Positions 1-8,222 of a stretch of 64,000 bases of DNA are shown here, one piece after another. Under the pieces are notes generated by a model. That model was not told the origin of the DNA and made no database searches. It saw nothing but the letters and a program-made list of their open reading frames with translations. The stretch's first letter is position 1; each line of letters begins with the position of its first letter. This DNA is from Planctomycetota bacterium. Its GTDB lineage: Bacteria; Planctomycetota; Planctomycetia; Pirellulales; Pirellulaceae. A program made the translations under genes and the position numbers. The stretch lies in the NCBI GenBank assembly GCA_014238905.1, contig JABAAE010000017.1, positions 62,001-126,000 on the forward strand. Direction: 5' to 3'.

Positions 1-165
1 TTTTAGCTCCTTGCCATGTTCGGCAAACCGCTCTCCACGCACGGCCTGTTCATCGAGTCCGAAGGAAAAAATCATGGATCCCATCGCACCATCGAGGCAG
101 AGTATCCTCTCCGAAAGCGCTGCGTAGAGTAATTGGGTCTGGTTTGTGTTCATTTCAGTCGTCAT
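1..165 (-). CDS. metH: Methionine synthase (cobalamin-dependent), N-terminal fragment cut by the window edge
   Basis: Only the first 55 codons lie in the window, reading leftward from ATG 165; ATG 153 is an in-frame alternative. The peptide contains LDGAMGSMI followed by RGERFAEH. This is the start of the homocysteine S-methyltransferase barrel of MetH, where LDGAMGTMI and RGERF are characteristic. The enzyme transfers a methyl group from methyltetrahydrofolate to homocysteine through cobalamin. The cobalamin and activation domains would lie outside the window, so they cannot be checked. The gene is divergent from the oxidoreductase at 557. A one-domain homocysteine methyltransferase cannot be excluded from this fragment. 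Confidence 0.8.
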   Translation of the reverse strand, partial: MTTEMNTNQTQLLYAALSERILCLDGAMGSMIFSFGLDEQAVRGERFAEHGKELK

Positions 166-556
166 GGATGATGCAGTCAAGCACAGGTTAAAGGGACCTG
201 CGGGGCAGATTCGTTAAGGCCAACCGTCGCGAGGATTTTCGAATGATCATTGCCGCAGAGAGAGTTCTTGCTTTGAACCCAATCGGGATTTCCCGATGCT
301 CCGATTCTAGTTGAGTCCTTCAGAATCCGGAAGCGTCATCGCCCCCTGTTAAACGGTTTCGCCAGTAATTGGGCAGCATTTTGTGCGGAATGTTAGTTCC
401 GGAACAGCCACGGATTCACCGGTTGTTTTGGATTGATGTTCTGCGGAAGTTTTGCTGCTAAGATTGTTAATGTGAGGCACGTGAATCGTGACTGCACATC
501 ATGACTGAATTTGTTGGTTTGTTGAATTTTGTTTTTTTCGATCAAGGGAGGTCAAA
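166..556. other. Divergent intergenic region between metH and the oxidoreductase gene
   Basis: These 391 bases separate two divergent genes and should hold both promoters. A small perfect inverted repeat, ATCGGGA-TT-TCCCGAT, lies at 282-297. I looked for a cobalamin or SAM-type riboswitch upstream of metH and found no conserved core I could defend. A good ribosome-binding site (AGGGAGGT) lies just before ATG 557. Confidence 0.5.
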
Positions 557-1852
557 ATGGGGCATCGTCGTCATTTTTTGAAAAAGGTTTCTGCTGCCGG
601 AATTGGAACCGCTTTTTTAACGACGAATCTACCTGGGAAAAGTCGCTCGGCCTTAGAAACGGTCAATATTGCGTGTGTTGGTGTGGGTGGAAAAGGCTCC
701 AGCGACATGGGTGAAACGGCTGTCAACAACAATATTGTGGCGATTTGTGATGTAGACGATGGTCGATTGGCAGCAGCAGCAGGACGCTTTCCCAAAGCGA
801 CCAAATCTAGTGATTGGCGAAAACTGTTGGAACAAAAAGATGTTGATGCGGTGACCGTATCGACTCCGGATCACATGCATGGTTCGGTTTCATTGGCGGC
901 GATGGAGTTGAACAAGCACGTTTATACCCAGAAACCTTTGACCAACACTGTGGCAGAATCACGTGACTTGGCGAACATGGCGAAAAAGCAGGGCTTGGTA
1001 ACCCAGATGGGCACTCAGCATCATTCCTCTGCGCGAATAAAGAACGCCGTCGAGCTAGTTCAAGGAGGCCATATTGGAGCGGTCAAAGAGGTGCATGCCT
1101 GGACAGATCGTCCTGGGAATTTTTGGAAACAGGGATTAAAGAGGCCGGAAAAGTCTGATCCTGTTCCTGCCAATTTGAATTGGGACCTATGGTTGGGAGT
1201 GGCCCCCAAACGAGGATTCGTTTCCGAGCTCTATCATCCATTTCACTGGCGGGGATGGTGGGATTTTGGAACCGGGGCCCTGGGAGACATGGGATGTCAT
1301 ATCTTCGACCCGGTTTTTACAGCTTTGAAGTTGGGGGCTCCGAAGACCGTTTCGGCCAAAGGCCCTGCCCCCGATTCAGACAGTGGACCGCTCTGGTGCG
1401 AGGTGACTTATACTTTTGCAGCTACTCGCTTTGCCAAGGAAGATTGTAAGGTGGTGTGGTATGAAGCGGGGCGTTTACCTCCAAGGGAAATAATAAACGC
1501 TCCAAAAAATTGGCAGGGAAGTAAAAACGGAGTTCTCTTTGTCGGGGAAAGAGCCAACGTTTTCGTCGGTTTTCCAGAAAAAGCCGAGTTGTTTCACGAG
1601 GGTGAATTGGCAGGTGTTCAGATGCCAGAAAACAGCGATAACAATCACTATCAACAGTGGACCGAAGCTATCAAGGGGAACGGCAAGACATCCTGCCCCT
1701 TTTCCTATGCCGGGCCCATGACCGAAGCGGTATTGCTCGGTAATGTTGCCTTTAGAAGTCAGGCTAGGTTGAAATGGGATAAAGAAAAAATGACGACCGG
1801 CGATCGATCCGCAGATCGATTGTTGAAACGTGACTTCCGTCAAGGTTGGTAG
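557..1852 (+). CDS. Gfo/Idh/MocA family oxidoreductase with Tat leader
   Basis: A 431-residue protein with a twin-arginine leader (GHRRHFLKK at residues 2-10), so it is probably exported folded with its cofactor. After the leader comes a Rossmann dinucleotide-binding start (NIACVGVGGKG). The sugar-dehydrogenase signature follows: STPDHMHG and then YTQKPLTN, the family's EKP-type motif with Gln in place of the usual Glu. The C-terminal half is the family's alpha/beta substrate domain. Members oxidise or epimerise sugars and cyclitols with NAD(P), but the substrate cannot be read here. ATG 557 is fixed by the Shine-Dalgarno AGGGAGGT. The sulfatase follows 63 bases downstream on the same strand, so the pair is probably co-transcribed and acts on sulfated glycans. 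Confidence 0.9.
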   Translation: MGHRRHFLKKVSAAGIGTAFLTTNLPGKSRSALETVNIACVGVGGKGSSDMGETAVNNNIVAICDVDDGRLAAAAGRFPKATKSSDWRKLLEQKDVDAVTVSTPDHMHGSVSLAAMELNKHVYTQKPLTNTVAESRDLANMAKKQGLVTQMGTQHHSSARIKNAVELVQGGHIGAVKEVHAWTDRPGNFWKQGLKRPEKSDPVPANLNWDLWLGVAPKRGFVSELYHPFHWRGWWDFGTGALGDMGCHIFDPVFTALKLGAPKTVSAKGPAPDSDSGPLWCEVTYTFAATRFAKEDCKVVWYEAGRLPPREIINAPKNWQGSKNGVLFVGERANVFVGFPEKAELFHEGELAGVQMPENSDNNHYQQWTEAIKGNGKTSCPFSYAGPMTEAVLLGNVAFRSQARLKWDKEKMTTGDRSADRLLKRDFRQGW

Positions 1853-1915
1853 TTTTTTGAAGACTGAAGAAGCCGCTGATCGGCGACACCTCATGGCATT
1901 AACACCAAGGATATA

Positions 1916-3430
1916 ATGAAAGTTCCATCCACTGCTTTCCTGATTTTCGGCTTGCTGGGCATTCTAGTGGTGCCAGCGAGAATGATTCGCGCCGTCGAAA
2001 ACTCTGAAGAATCCAGCAGAGAAACCAGACCTAATGTTCTAGTCATTATGACTGACGAGCATAATTTCAGGACTCTTGGATGTTACCGCCAGTTGTTATC
2101 GAAAAAAATGGCGAATATGTGGGGCTCGGCAGTGGTCGAAACACCGTATATCGACTCGCTGGCCGCCAGTGGAGCGATTTGCACCAGCTACTACGCGACT
2201 ACTCCCGTTTGTTCGCCTTCACGGGCCGCCTTGATTTCTGGAATGTACCCACATCTTACGCCGGTTAACACCAACAATATTCCCCTCGATGATAATGTCG
2301 TCACCTTTGCCGAGATTCTTCGCCGTAATGGTTATGTGACTGGCTATGCAGGCAAATGGCACCTCGATGGGTTGTCAAAACCTGGCTGGGCTCCCATTCG
2401 AAAATTTGGATTCGAGGACAATCGATTCATGTTCAACCGCGGCCATTGGAAGATCCTCAACAATGGTGAAGGGGGCCCGCGAGTGGGCGCCAGACAAAAA
2501 AACGGCCAACCCAGCTACTCGGTGGAGGGTGCGACTAAGGAGACCTTTACGACTGATTTCCTCATGGACCGCACAATCGACTTCGTAAAAGAGAACCAGA
2601 AAAAGGCGTTTTGCTACATGCTAAGCCTCCCTGATCCCCATGGGCCGGATACCGTGCGAGCCCCCTATGACACCATGTATAAAAACCAAACCTATTCCCA
2701 GCCGCCTTCCGCAAAGAAAAATTTTTCGTCCAGCCCGTCGTGGGGAAGCAAGCAACAGGGTAATTATCAACAAGCCAAGTACTATGGGATGGTCAAGTGT
2801 ATCGATGACAATATCGGCAGGTTGATTGGAACGTTGAAAGAGTTGGGGATTTATGACAACACCATCCTCGTCTTTACTTCAGACCATGGAGATCTGCGTG
2901 GAGAGCATCACAGGCAAAACAAGGGAGTGCCTTACGAAGCGTCTACCAGAGTGCCGTTCCTGATGCGTTATCCCAAGTTGATTAAATCAAAAACGATCAT
3001 CAATCAGGCCCTCGGTAGTATCGATTTTTTACCAACCTTGTGCACGATGACTCGTGTGGAACCTGTCAATAAACCTCATGGCCGCGATTTTACAGGACTG
3101 TTGGAAGGAAAGGTTGGGAAACCGTGGAAAGACCTGACATTGGTTCGGGGAACGGGCTCACAGAAAGGCTGGTTGATGGCGGTGACGGATCGTTACAAGC
3201 TCATCGTTTCGTCCAACGATCCAGTTTGGTTTTTTGATCTGGAAAGAGATCCCAATGAGATGATCAATTTGCGAGACCACGCCGGATATCGTGGTTTGAT
3301 CAAATCGCTGGGGGCAGAAATTCTCAACTACGGCAAGCAGTTTGAAGAGCCATTTGTCAAGCAACCGCAGATCCAAAATGATTTGAAATGGGCGGTCTCG
3401 TCGGCCGGGAAATACACGAATCGGCAATAG
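1916..3430 (+). CDS. Secreted type I sulfatase
   Basis: A 504-residue exported sulfatase of the alkaline-phosphatase fold. Residues 1-26 form a Sec signal peptide. The metal-binding segment NVLVIMTDEHN (40-50) is followed by the sulfatase signature CSPSR, with Cys99 as the residue converted to formylglycine. Further on, TSDHGDLRGEH is the second metal-site segment. These features indicate hydrolysis of sulfate esters, most likely on polysaccharides; the exact substrate is unknown. Activation needs a formylglycine-generating enzyme. The only FGE-like gene seen in the window is the wreck at 32388-32866, so maturation must rely on another locus. Start ATG 1916 is preceded by AAGG. It probably forms an operon with the oxidoreductase upstream. 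Confidence 0.92.
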   Translation: MKVPSTAFLIFGLLGILVVPARMIRAVENSEESSRETRPNVLVIMTDEHNFRTLGCYRQLLSKKMANMWGSAVVETPYIDSLAASGAICTSYYATTPVCSPSRAALISGMYPHLTPVNTNNIPLDDNVVTFAEILRRNGYVTGYAGKWHLDGLSKPGWAPIRKFGFEDNRFMFNRGHWKILNNGEGGPRVGARQKNGQPSYSVEGATKETFTTDFLMDRTIDFVKENQKKAFCYMLSLPDPHGPDTVRAPYDTMYKNQTYSQPPSAKKNFSSSPSWGSKQQGNYQQAKYYGMVKCIDDNIGRLIGTLKELGIYDNTILVFTSDHGDLRGEHHRQNKGVPYEASTRVPFLMRYPKLIKSKTIINQALGSIDFLPTLCTMTRVEPVNKPHGRDFTGLLEGKVGKPWKDLTLVRGTGSQKGWLMAVTDRYKLIVSSNDPVWFFDLERDPNEMINLRDHAGYRGLIKSLGAEILNYGKQFEEPFVKQPQIQNDLKWAVSSAGKYTNRQ

Positions 3431-3851
3431 TTTAACCGCCCCGTCGAGAACCCGCCAGTTGGAAGCAGGTTGCTCAATCGTGAAACGAATCATCTTTGAT
3501 GATCCTATTTCTACTGTGATTTACTCACCGATTGAGGTGGAATTCAATCTCGCATCGTAAGATGAGTGTGCCTTGAAAAGGCTTGGCAAATTGTTTTGAG
3601 ACATCTTTTTCATGGATGACGTATCGGCGTTTTTCTTCAATAACGTTTCCCTGAGGAATATTAGATTGCCTAGGAATGTTGCCAGCCAACTGTGAAACGC
3701 GCCCAGGGAAATGCGACAGGAAAAACCCATCGCTTGCGCTAAATCCAAGTGAGTCCGGACACAACCTAATCTTCTAAGCACACAACGTAATCTCCTAAGA
3801 AAATGGAGAGTCATCGCTGCAGCTTGTGGGGTAATTCAATCAAAGATGAAG
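3431..3851. other. Intergenic region between convergent genes
   Basis: There is no convincing gene in these 421 bases. Two overlapping minus-strand frames (3521-3814 and 3525-3764) are open but lack recognisable domains or ribosome-binding sites. They could be remnants of a lost gene. No T-rich hairpin terminator was recognised. A 21-bp tandem repeat lies at the right end and is listed separately. Confidence 0.5.
3757..3798. repeat. Two tandem copies of a 21-bp unit
   Basis: Copy 1 (3757-3777) and copy 2 (3778-3798) share the pattern RCACAACSTAATCTYCTAA, with three mismatches over 21 bases. They lie in the intergenic region near the end of the long minus-strand gene. No function is evident. 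Confidence 0.7.
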
Positions 3852-6800
3852 TTACCAATGACAAAGTTGACGCACATATTCGGCGGAGCCATCGCGAACC
3901 CATCCGTCGAGCTGGGATTGTTCTTTCAGTTGTTGCCCTCGCATTAAATCAACGACGAAAAAGCCACAATCGAGGTTGGGGAGAGTTGTCATGTCGCCCC
4001 AGAGTTTCTCAAATTGCGCAACCGGAAAAATGTCCTCCTGTCCCCTGCCCCACCTTTTTTTGACATCCTTGAGCGTGATGTAGGTTGGCATGCGGCGGCT
4101 CACTCGACGGATGCCCTCCTCTACCAATTCTTGATCTCTTAGTTGTTCACGATTTAAATTAAAACTGCCGAGAAGTTCGTCGATTTGGATCCATGTCGTC
4201 ATCGAGTTGTAATAGGACAGTGAAAATTCATCTTCTTCCCTGGGCATCGCCAGTCCTTCGACCAGCCGGACCTTGCCATCTACCCGAGCCAGACCCCCAC
4301 CTCGATCATCAAGTCGGCGGCTGATGACTTCAAAATTTAAACCATTGCCAGTTTCAATATGCTTTCCAAGAATGGCTGGGGCCACACTTGCGCCAAGGGT
4401 GTCAATATTGTGCAACATCAAGTGTTGCAACTGGGGAGCGGCATCGAGGACCCGGGCCAAAGTGCCGTTTCTAAGCATATTTGGAATTTCGAACCAATGG
4501 CCTACCGGGTGCATACACTGAAGCGGCAAATTATCAATGTAGTCTTCTCCTTCCCCCGTGGAATCGGCCCATTGGATTAAAGCTGATCGCAGGCTTTCGC
4601 GTACTTTCTGTTGCTGTTCGTCGAGCATCTGCTGCGGCATTTCCTCCCACTGGAACCTTAAGTCCCTGATCATGGGGATGGTCCGAAGTCCCACCGCTCG
4701 GCTTGGAGATAGAAAAACGAGTTTTCCATCATCGTCATGGTTTTGAAGATTTAAATGATCGCGAATGGGTTGATCGGTCAGGTAGCCTGTCGTGAAAATA
4801 TGCGGTATGGCGGTCTTAGCCTGCATCGCAATCCGACGGCTCTTGGCGAGATGCACCTCCAGGAAATTCCTATGTCGTCCGTCGAGTTTACAAAACGGAT
4901 GCAGAGCTTTGACGACACCCGCTCCTTCGGTCCATCTGCTGCCGATGCCCGCAGCGAGTGAAATGACTCCAATCTCACCACGCCTGATTGCTTCGTTGCC
5001 AATGTCGATGAGTCGCGAATTGGATTCGCCACGCAAATCATGTACATCCTCGGGGCGAACATTTTCAATCGAGGAATTGGCCGGAAGACGATTCTGTGCC
5101 AGGCCAATTCGACCGGCGCGGAGATCGGCACGGATTTGTTCGTGTTGGGCCTCATCGAATCCATACTGCTGTAACAAAGTGCGCAGCCCCGAGACCCGGG
5201 TTTCATCGTTATTGGGCTTAGGTAGCATTTGATGCAGTAATTTGGCTGCCACTTCATTCCCGTTCTCCTGCCGGTGAAATCCTTCACCTAGCGATTCGAG
5301 CTCAATTCTTGTCAGTGGAGAAAGATCACGCGGAGCGGATCGGATCCAACGGGGTGCCATTAATAAATGATAACTTTCCGGCATACTATTGGTATTTAAA
5401 AACTGAGCCCAGCTTCCTTGGTCATTGATGGCGAAATCGTAAACCACCGGTTCCATTGCAAAAGGGAGAGAATAATTTAATTCTTTTTTCAATCGGGTCA
5501 TTTCATCACCGATCCAATCTCTGGCTGACGATTTGATTTCAGGAGAGAACATGAATCCCATTCCTCCGCCCGCCATCCCACCAAGCATCCAGAATCCCCA
5601 AAACTTGTCAGCATACTTTTGCTTGCATTTTTTGATTAGTTCATCCGTGAAGAGGTTCGTTGACCAAGGGATAATATCCTGGAGTGGGCCCTCAAAGTTT
5701 TCCGTTGTTAATTCGCCTACGCGCTGGACATCTCCCTTTCGCAAAGCGATGACGACTTCATCCAGAATGTTCATCGCGTGATGGCGGGCGTTCCACTCTC
5801 GTTCCGATCGAAGAAGGTACTTTTCGGTGACCATTTCCAGAATTGGGCCGACATTTTGTGCCATTCCGCCATGGACAAGCACCAAACTGTCATGAATGAG
5901 CTTCCTTGTTTCCTCTGATATTTCATCTTTGCCGAGAACTTCGTGCCTGGGCAAAAGGCACCCGCGACTGACGCCGAATTCCGGATCAAGGGCCTCGACA
6001 GGTTTGCCGCAAATCAACTTGATGCCGGGCCAGATGCCGCCGGAATCTTGCCAGCCACCACCGGATCCACCGATCCATTCACCGAGGATGGCCCGGGCGG
6101 CAATGATCCTGCGATCCGATTCTTGCAAGCCACCGATCAGCGTTGGAATTTGCCGCGTTGCTCGCATGCAAACCGAGATAAGTGAGCCCAGTAAATTGGT
6201 GGAAACCGCGAGTCTTGATCCTTTTGGAATATCGTTGACTTTACTTACCAATTCCAGTCCATACCCATGGCCTACAATACGATTGAGCAAACGACTCATT
6301 TTCACCGTGCTACCTTCCATACCTGGAGGAACAATTCCGGAGGCGATGACCGCAGCTTTTAAGAGCCCTGTATAATCTCTTGCAAAATCGAAAACTTCGT
6401 CGATGGATCGGAGTGTTGTGACGGTATTCAAGTCGACGCTCACCAGTCGTAATACCGGTTCATCAATGACCCGGATATAGGTTTCGATTGGCGGCCGTGG
6501 CGATTGATCTTTGCCTTTTACACCTAGATCAACAGAGACGTTAAGGACCCTTGCACCCTCGGGAAAATCCATCCCAAGAAAAAAAATATCGCTCCAAGCA
6601 CTGTGGGAAAAATCCATCCGCACTGATGTCTTTTCACACAGGATTGGAAATCGACCATCGGGAAGCCGGGTTTTTAACTGGTCGTCAATTTCGAGGGGAT
6701 GATCGTCGGCATGTCCGATCCGAAACATCCATCGGTTACCGGGCACTTGGCGAACACTTTTCCTGACCTGGTTGGCCAAGGTTTGAAAACCGAGTTGATG

Positions 6801-7166
6801 ATAAGCCTGTGCCAATGCGCTGCAGATGCCATCAGAAAGACCAGCTTGATCAACGGCTGCACAGAATTCATCAATTGCTTCGGCAAATCGTCTTTGTAAC
6901 AACAATTCGTAACCGGCAAATGGTATGGGCCCCTGATTGTCAGCTGCCAGTCGTTTGGGGATATGAAACCGATAAATGGCTGAAAGAAAAAACAGTGCTC
7001 GGACTTGATGGTAGAGGTTAACGCTGGTGCGACGAAACTTGTCGAGTTCTAGCGCATGGGCCAACAGTTCTTCAGCTTTTGCTTCTTCACACACCGAATC
7101 AAGTGACTGATTTCTAATGCGAGATTGGTCCGACGTGATGATTTCAACCAGCGGATTCATAATCAC
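3852..7166 (-). CDS. Fusion of a GHMP-kinase-like domain and a UDP-sugar pyrophosphorylase domain
   Basis: A protein of 1104 residues from GTG 7166; ATG 7160 is an equally good start. Residues 1-145 are helical and TPR-like. Residues 175-560 resemble fucokinase-type GHMP kinases: VRMDFSHSAWSD at 182-193 stands for the usual ARIDxxGGWSD, IPKGSRLAVST at 313-323 for PxGSGLGTSS, and GGWQDSGGIWPG at 370-381 is well kept. Residues 733-1104 are a UDPGP-type uridylyltransferase: LAAGIGSRW (737-745), Lys753, HNIDTLGAS (919-927), then GGGLARVDGK and VEGLAMP. The fusion could phosphorylate a sugar at C1 and make a UDP-sugar, but both glycine-rich kinase motifs are eroded, so the kinase half may be inactive. 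In FKP the order is reversed, with the pyrophosphorylase first. A nucleotidyltransferase lies 44 bases upstream. Confidence 0.75.
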   Translation of the reverse strand: MIMNPLVEIITSDQSRIRNQSLDSVCEEAKAEELLAHALELDKFRRTSVNLYHQVRALFFLSAIYRFHIPKRLAADNQGPIPFAGYELLLQRRFAEAIDEFCAAVDQAGLSDGICSALAQAYHQLGFQTLANQVRKSVRQVPGNRWMFRIGHADDHPLEIDDQLKTRLPDGRFPILCEKTSVRMDFSHSAWSDIFFLGMDFPEGARVLNVSVDLGVKGKDQSPRPPIETYIRVIDEPVLRLVSVDLNTVTTLRSIDEVFDFARDYTGLLKAAVIASGIVPPGMEGSTVKMSRLLNRIVGHGYGLELVSKVNDIPKGSRLAVSTNLLGSLISVCMRATRQIPTLIGGLQESDRRIIAARAILGEWIGGSGGGWQDSGGIWPGIKLICGKPVEALDPEFGVSRGCLLPRHEVLGKDEISEETRKLIHDSLVLVHGGMAQNVGPILEMVTEKYLLRSEREWNARHHAMNILDEVVIALRKGDVQRVGELTTENFEGPLQDIIPWSTNLFTDELIKKCKQKYADKFWGFWMLGGMAGGGMGFMFSPEIKSSARDWIGDEMTRLKKELNYSLPFAMEPVVYDFAINDQGSWAQFLNTNSMPESYHLLMAPRWIRSAPRDLSPLTRIELESLGEGFHRQENGNEVAAKLLHQMLPKPNNDETRVSGLRTLLQQYGFDEAQHEQIRADLRAGRIGLAQNRLPANSSIENVRPEDVHDLRGESNSRLIDIGNEAIRRGEIGVISLAAGIGSRWTEGAGVVKALHPFCKLDGRHRNFLEVHLAKSRRIAMQAKTAIPHIFTTGYLTDQPIRDHLNLQNHDDDGKLVFLSPSRAVGLRTIPMIRDLRFQWEEMPQQMLDEQQQKVRESLRSALIQWADSTGEGEDYIDNLPLQCMHPVGHWFEIPNMLRNGTLARVLDAAPQLQHLMLHNIDTLGASVAPAILGKHIETGNGLNFEVISRRLDDRGGGLARVDGKVRLVEGLAMPREEDEFSLSYYNSMTTWIQIDELLGSFNLNREQLRDQELVEEGIRRVSRRMPTYITLKDVKKRWGRGQEDIFPVAQFEKLWGDMTTLPNLDCGFFVVDLMRGQQLKEQSQLDGWVRDGSAEYVRQLCHW

Positions 7167-7210
7167 CCGTTATTCGCTTTGATGATTGGGTGGCCTGTCA
7201 GGTTCATCGG

Positions 7211-8083
7211 TCACCCCTCAGATTGAATACGGGGAAAGGCGTTGGCCTTCGAGGCGAGTAATTCGACTAGGCTGGTCAGTATTTGATCCCGATCCGCCCC
7301 TTGCAAAGCAAGAGCCGCTTGGGCCATGAAAACACCATATTTTTCACCAATGTTATACCGGGACCCGTTCACTTCAAAAGCAAGGTATTTTTCCCTGCTA
7401 GCCAGCAGTGCCAAAGCATCTGACAGTGTTTTCTTGGATGTCTCTGAGCTGGATTCAAGTACTGAGCCAAGTGTCGACATGACACTGTCGGAAAAAACGT
7501 GCATCCCAAAGAAACATTGATAAAAACCGGACCTAAGACCTGCAATTAGCAATTCCTGTTCGGCTTGGGTCGGGGTTGGCTTTTCCAGGACTGTGGCGAT
7601 CTCGTAAAGGTCCGGCCTATTGTCAATCCGCTGGCCCCCAATTGCACCAAAGAACTTCAAGTTTCGTTCCCGGGTGGGCTGCACTGCCGAAACTGAGCAG
7701 CCATTTTCGGAGGCAACAGCAATAAGTTGTTCCGCACATCTTGCTGTTTTACCACTGACATAAAGATGATCTCCGACGAGGTGTAGGAAGGGCTCGGTTC
7801 CTACAAACTCCTTGCCGCGATAAATGGCGTCCGCATACCCTAGGGGCTTAGGTTGTTCAGCAAAGCTTAGAATGCCCGCATTGTCACCCGCGGCACGCCG
7901 AAATTCTGCCTGATCGTTGGGTTGAACGACGACGCAAATTTCTTCAACGCCTGCACTAACCACCTCCTCGACAATTAACTGCAACGCCGTTTTCTCTTGA
8001 CCATCCTGATCGACAATTCTTTGGAGGGGCAGCGCATGTTGGGATGGCGCTGCGGCGGTAATGATGGCTTTTCGAATTTTCAT
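7211..8083 (-). CDS. GalU/RmlA-like nucleotidyltransferase with an altered nucleotide loop
   Basis: A 290-residue protein resembling UTP-glucose-1-phosphate uridylyltransferase (GalU). It starts KAIITAAAP, then TALQLIVEEVVSAGVEEICVVV, EQPKPLGYADAI and LVGDHLY. These correspond to the GalU strands, the EE-A-AG helix, the sugar-binding loop and the metal-binding GD. The usual GxGTRxxP loop is replaced by APSQHALP (12-19), so the triphosphate-binding glycines are missing. It may bind nucleotide weakly or serve a regulatory role. It is 290 residues long, close to GalU length. The gene lies 44 bases upstream of the kinase-pyrophosphorylase fusion on the same strand, suggesting an operon for nucleotide-sugar supply. 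An N-terminal 'MKIRKAI' and ATG 8083 fit the start; the ribosome-binding site is weak. Confidence 0.8.
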   Translation of the reverse strand: MKIRKAIITAAAPSQHALPLQRIVDQDGQEKTALQLIVEEVVSAGVEEICVVVQPNDQAEFRRAAGDNAGILSFAEQPKPLGYADAIYRGKEFVGTEPFLHLVGDHLYVSGKTARCAEQLIAVASENGCSVSAVQPTRERNLKFFGAIGGQRIDNRPDLYEIATVLEKPTPTQAEQELLIAGLRSGFYQCFFGMHVFSDSVMSTLGSVLESSSETSKKTLSDALALLASREKYLAFEVNGSRYNIGEKYGVFMAQAALALQGADRDQILTSLVELLASKANAFPRIQSEG

Positions 8084-8222
8084 TCGGCTTGATCCGTTTC
8101 CCTACGGCCTTCGGTTGCTCACCGATTTTGTAGATTCCTGAAACGCAAGTTTCAACGATTTGCTTGCATTTGACAAGAGTCTCTGTCGAGAAGTTTAGGC
8201 TGGATGACAGAGATGGATTGGA

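Noticed and set aside
166..556. Riboswitch upstream of metH
   Set aside because: I checked for cobalamin, SAM and SAH-type cores and found none; one short inverted repeat is not enough.
3521..3814. Small minus-strand gene after the sulfatase
   Set aside because: Two overlapping open frames, no ribosome-binding site, no recognisable domain; listed only as a possible remnant.
8138..8155. Hairpin TGAAAC-N4-GTTTCA between the lipoprotein and GalU-like genes
   Set aside because: No T tract on either strand; could be chance or an attenuator but unsupported.
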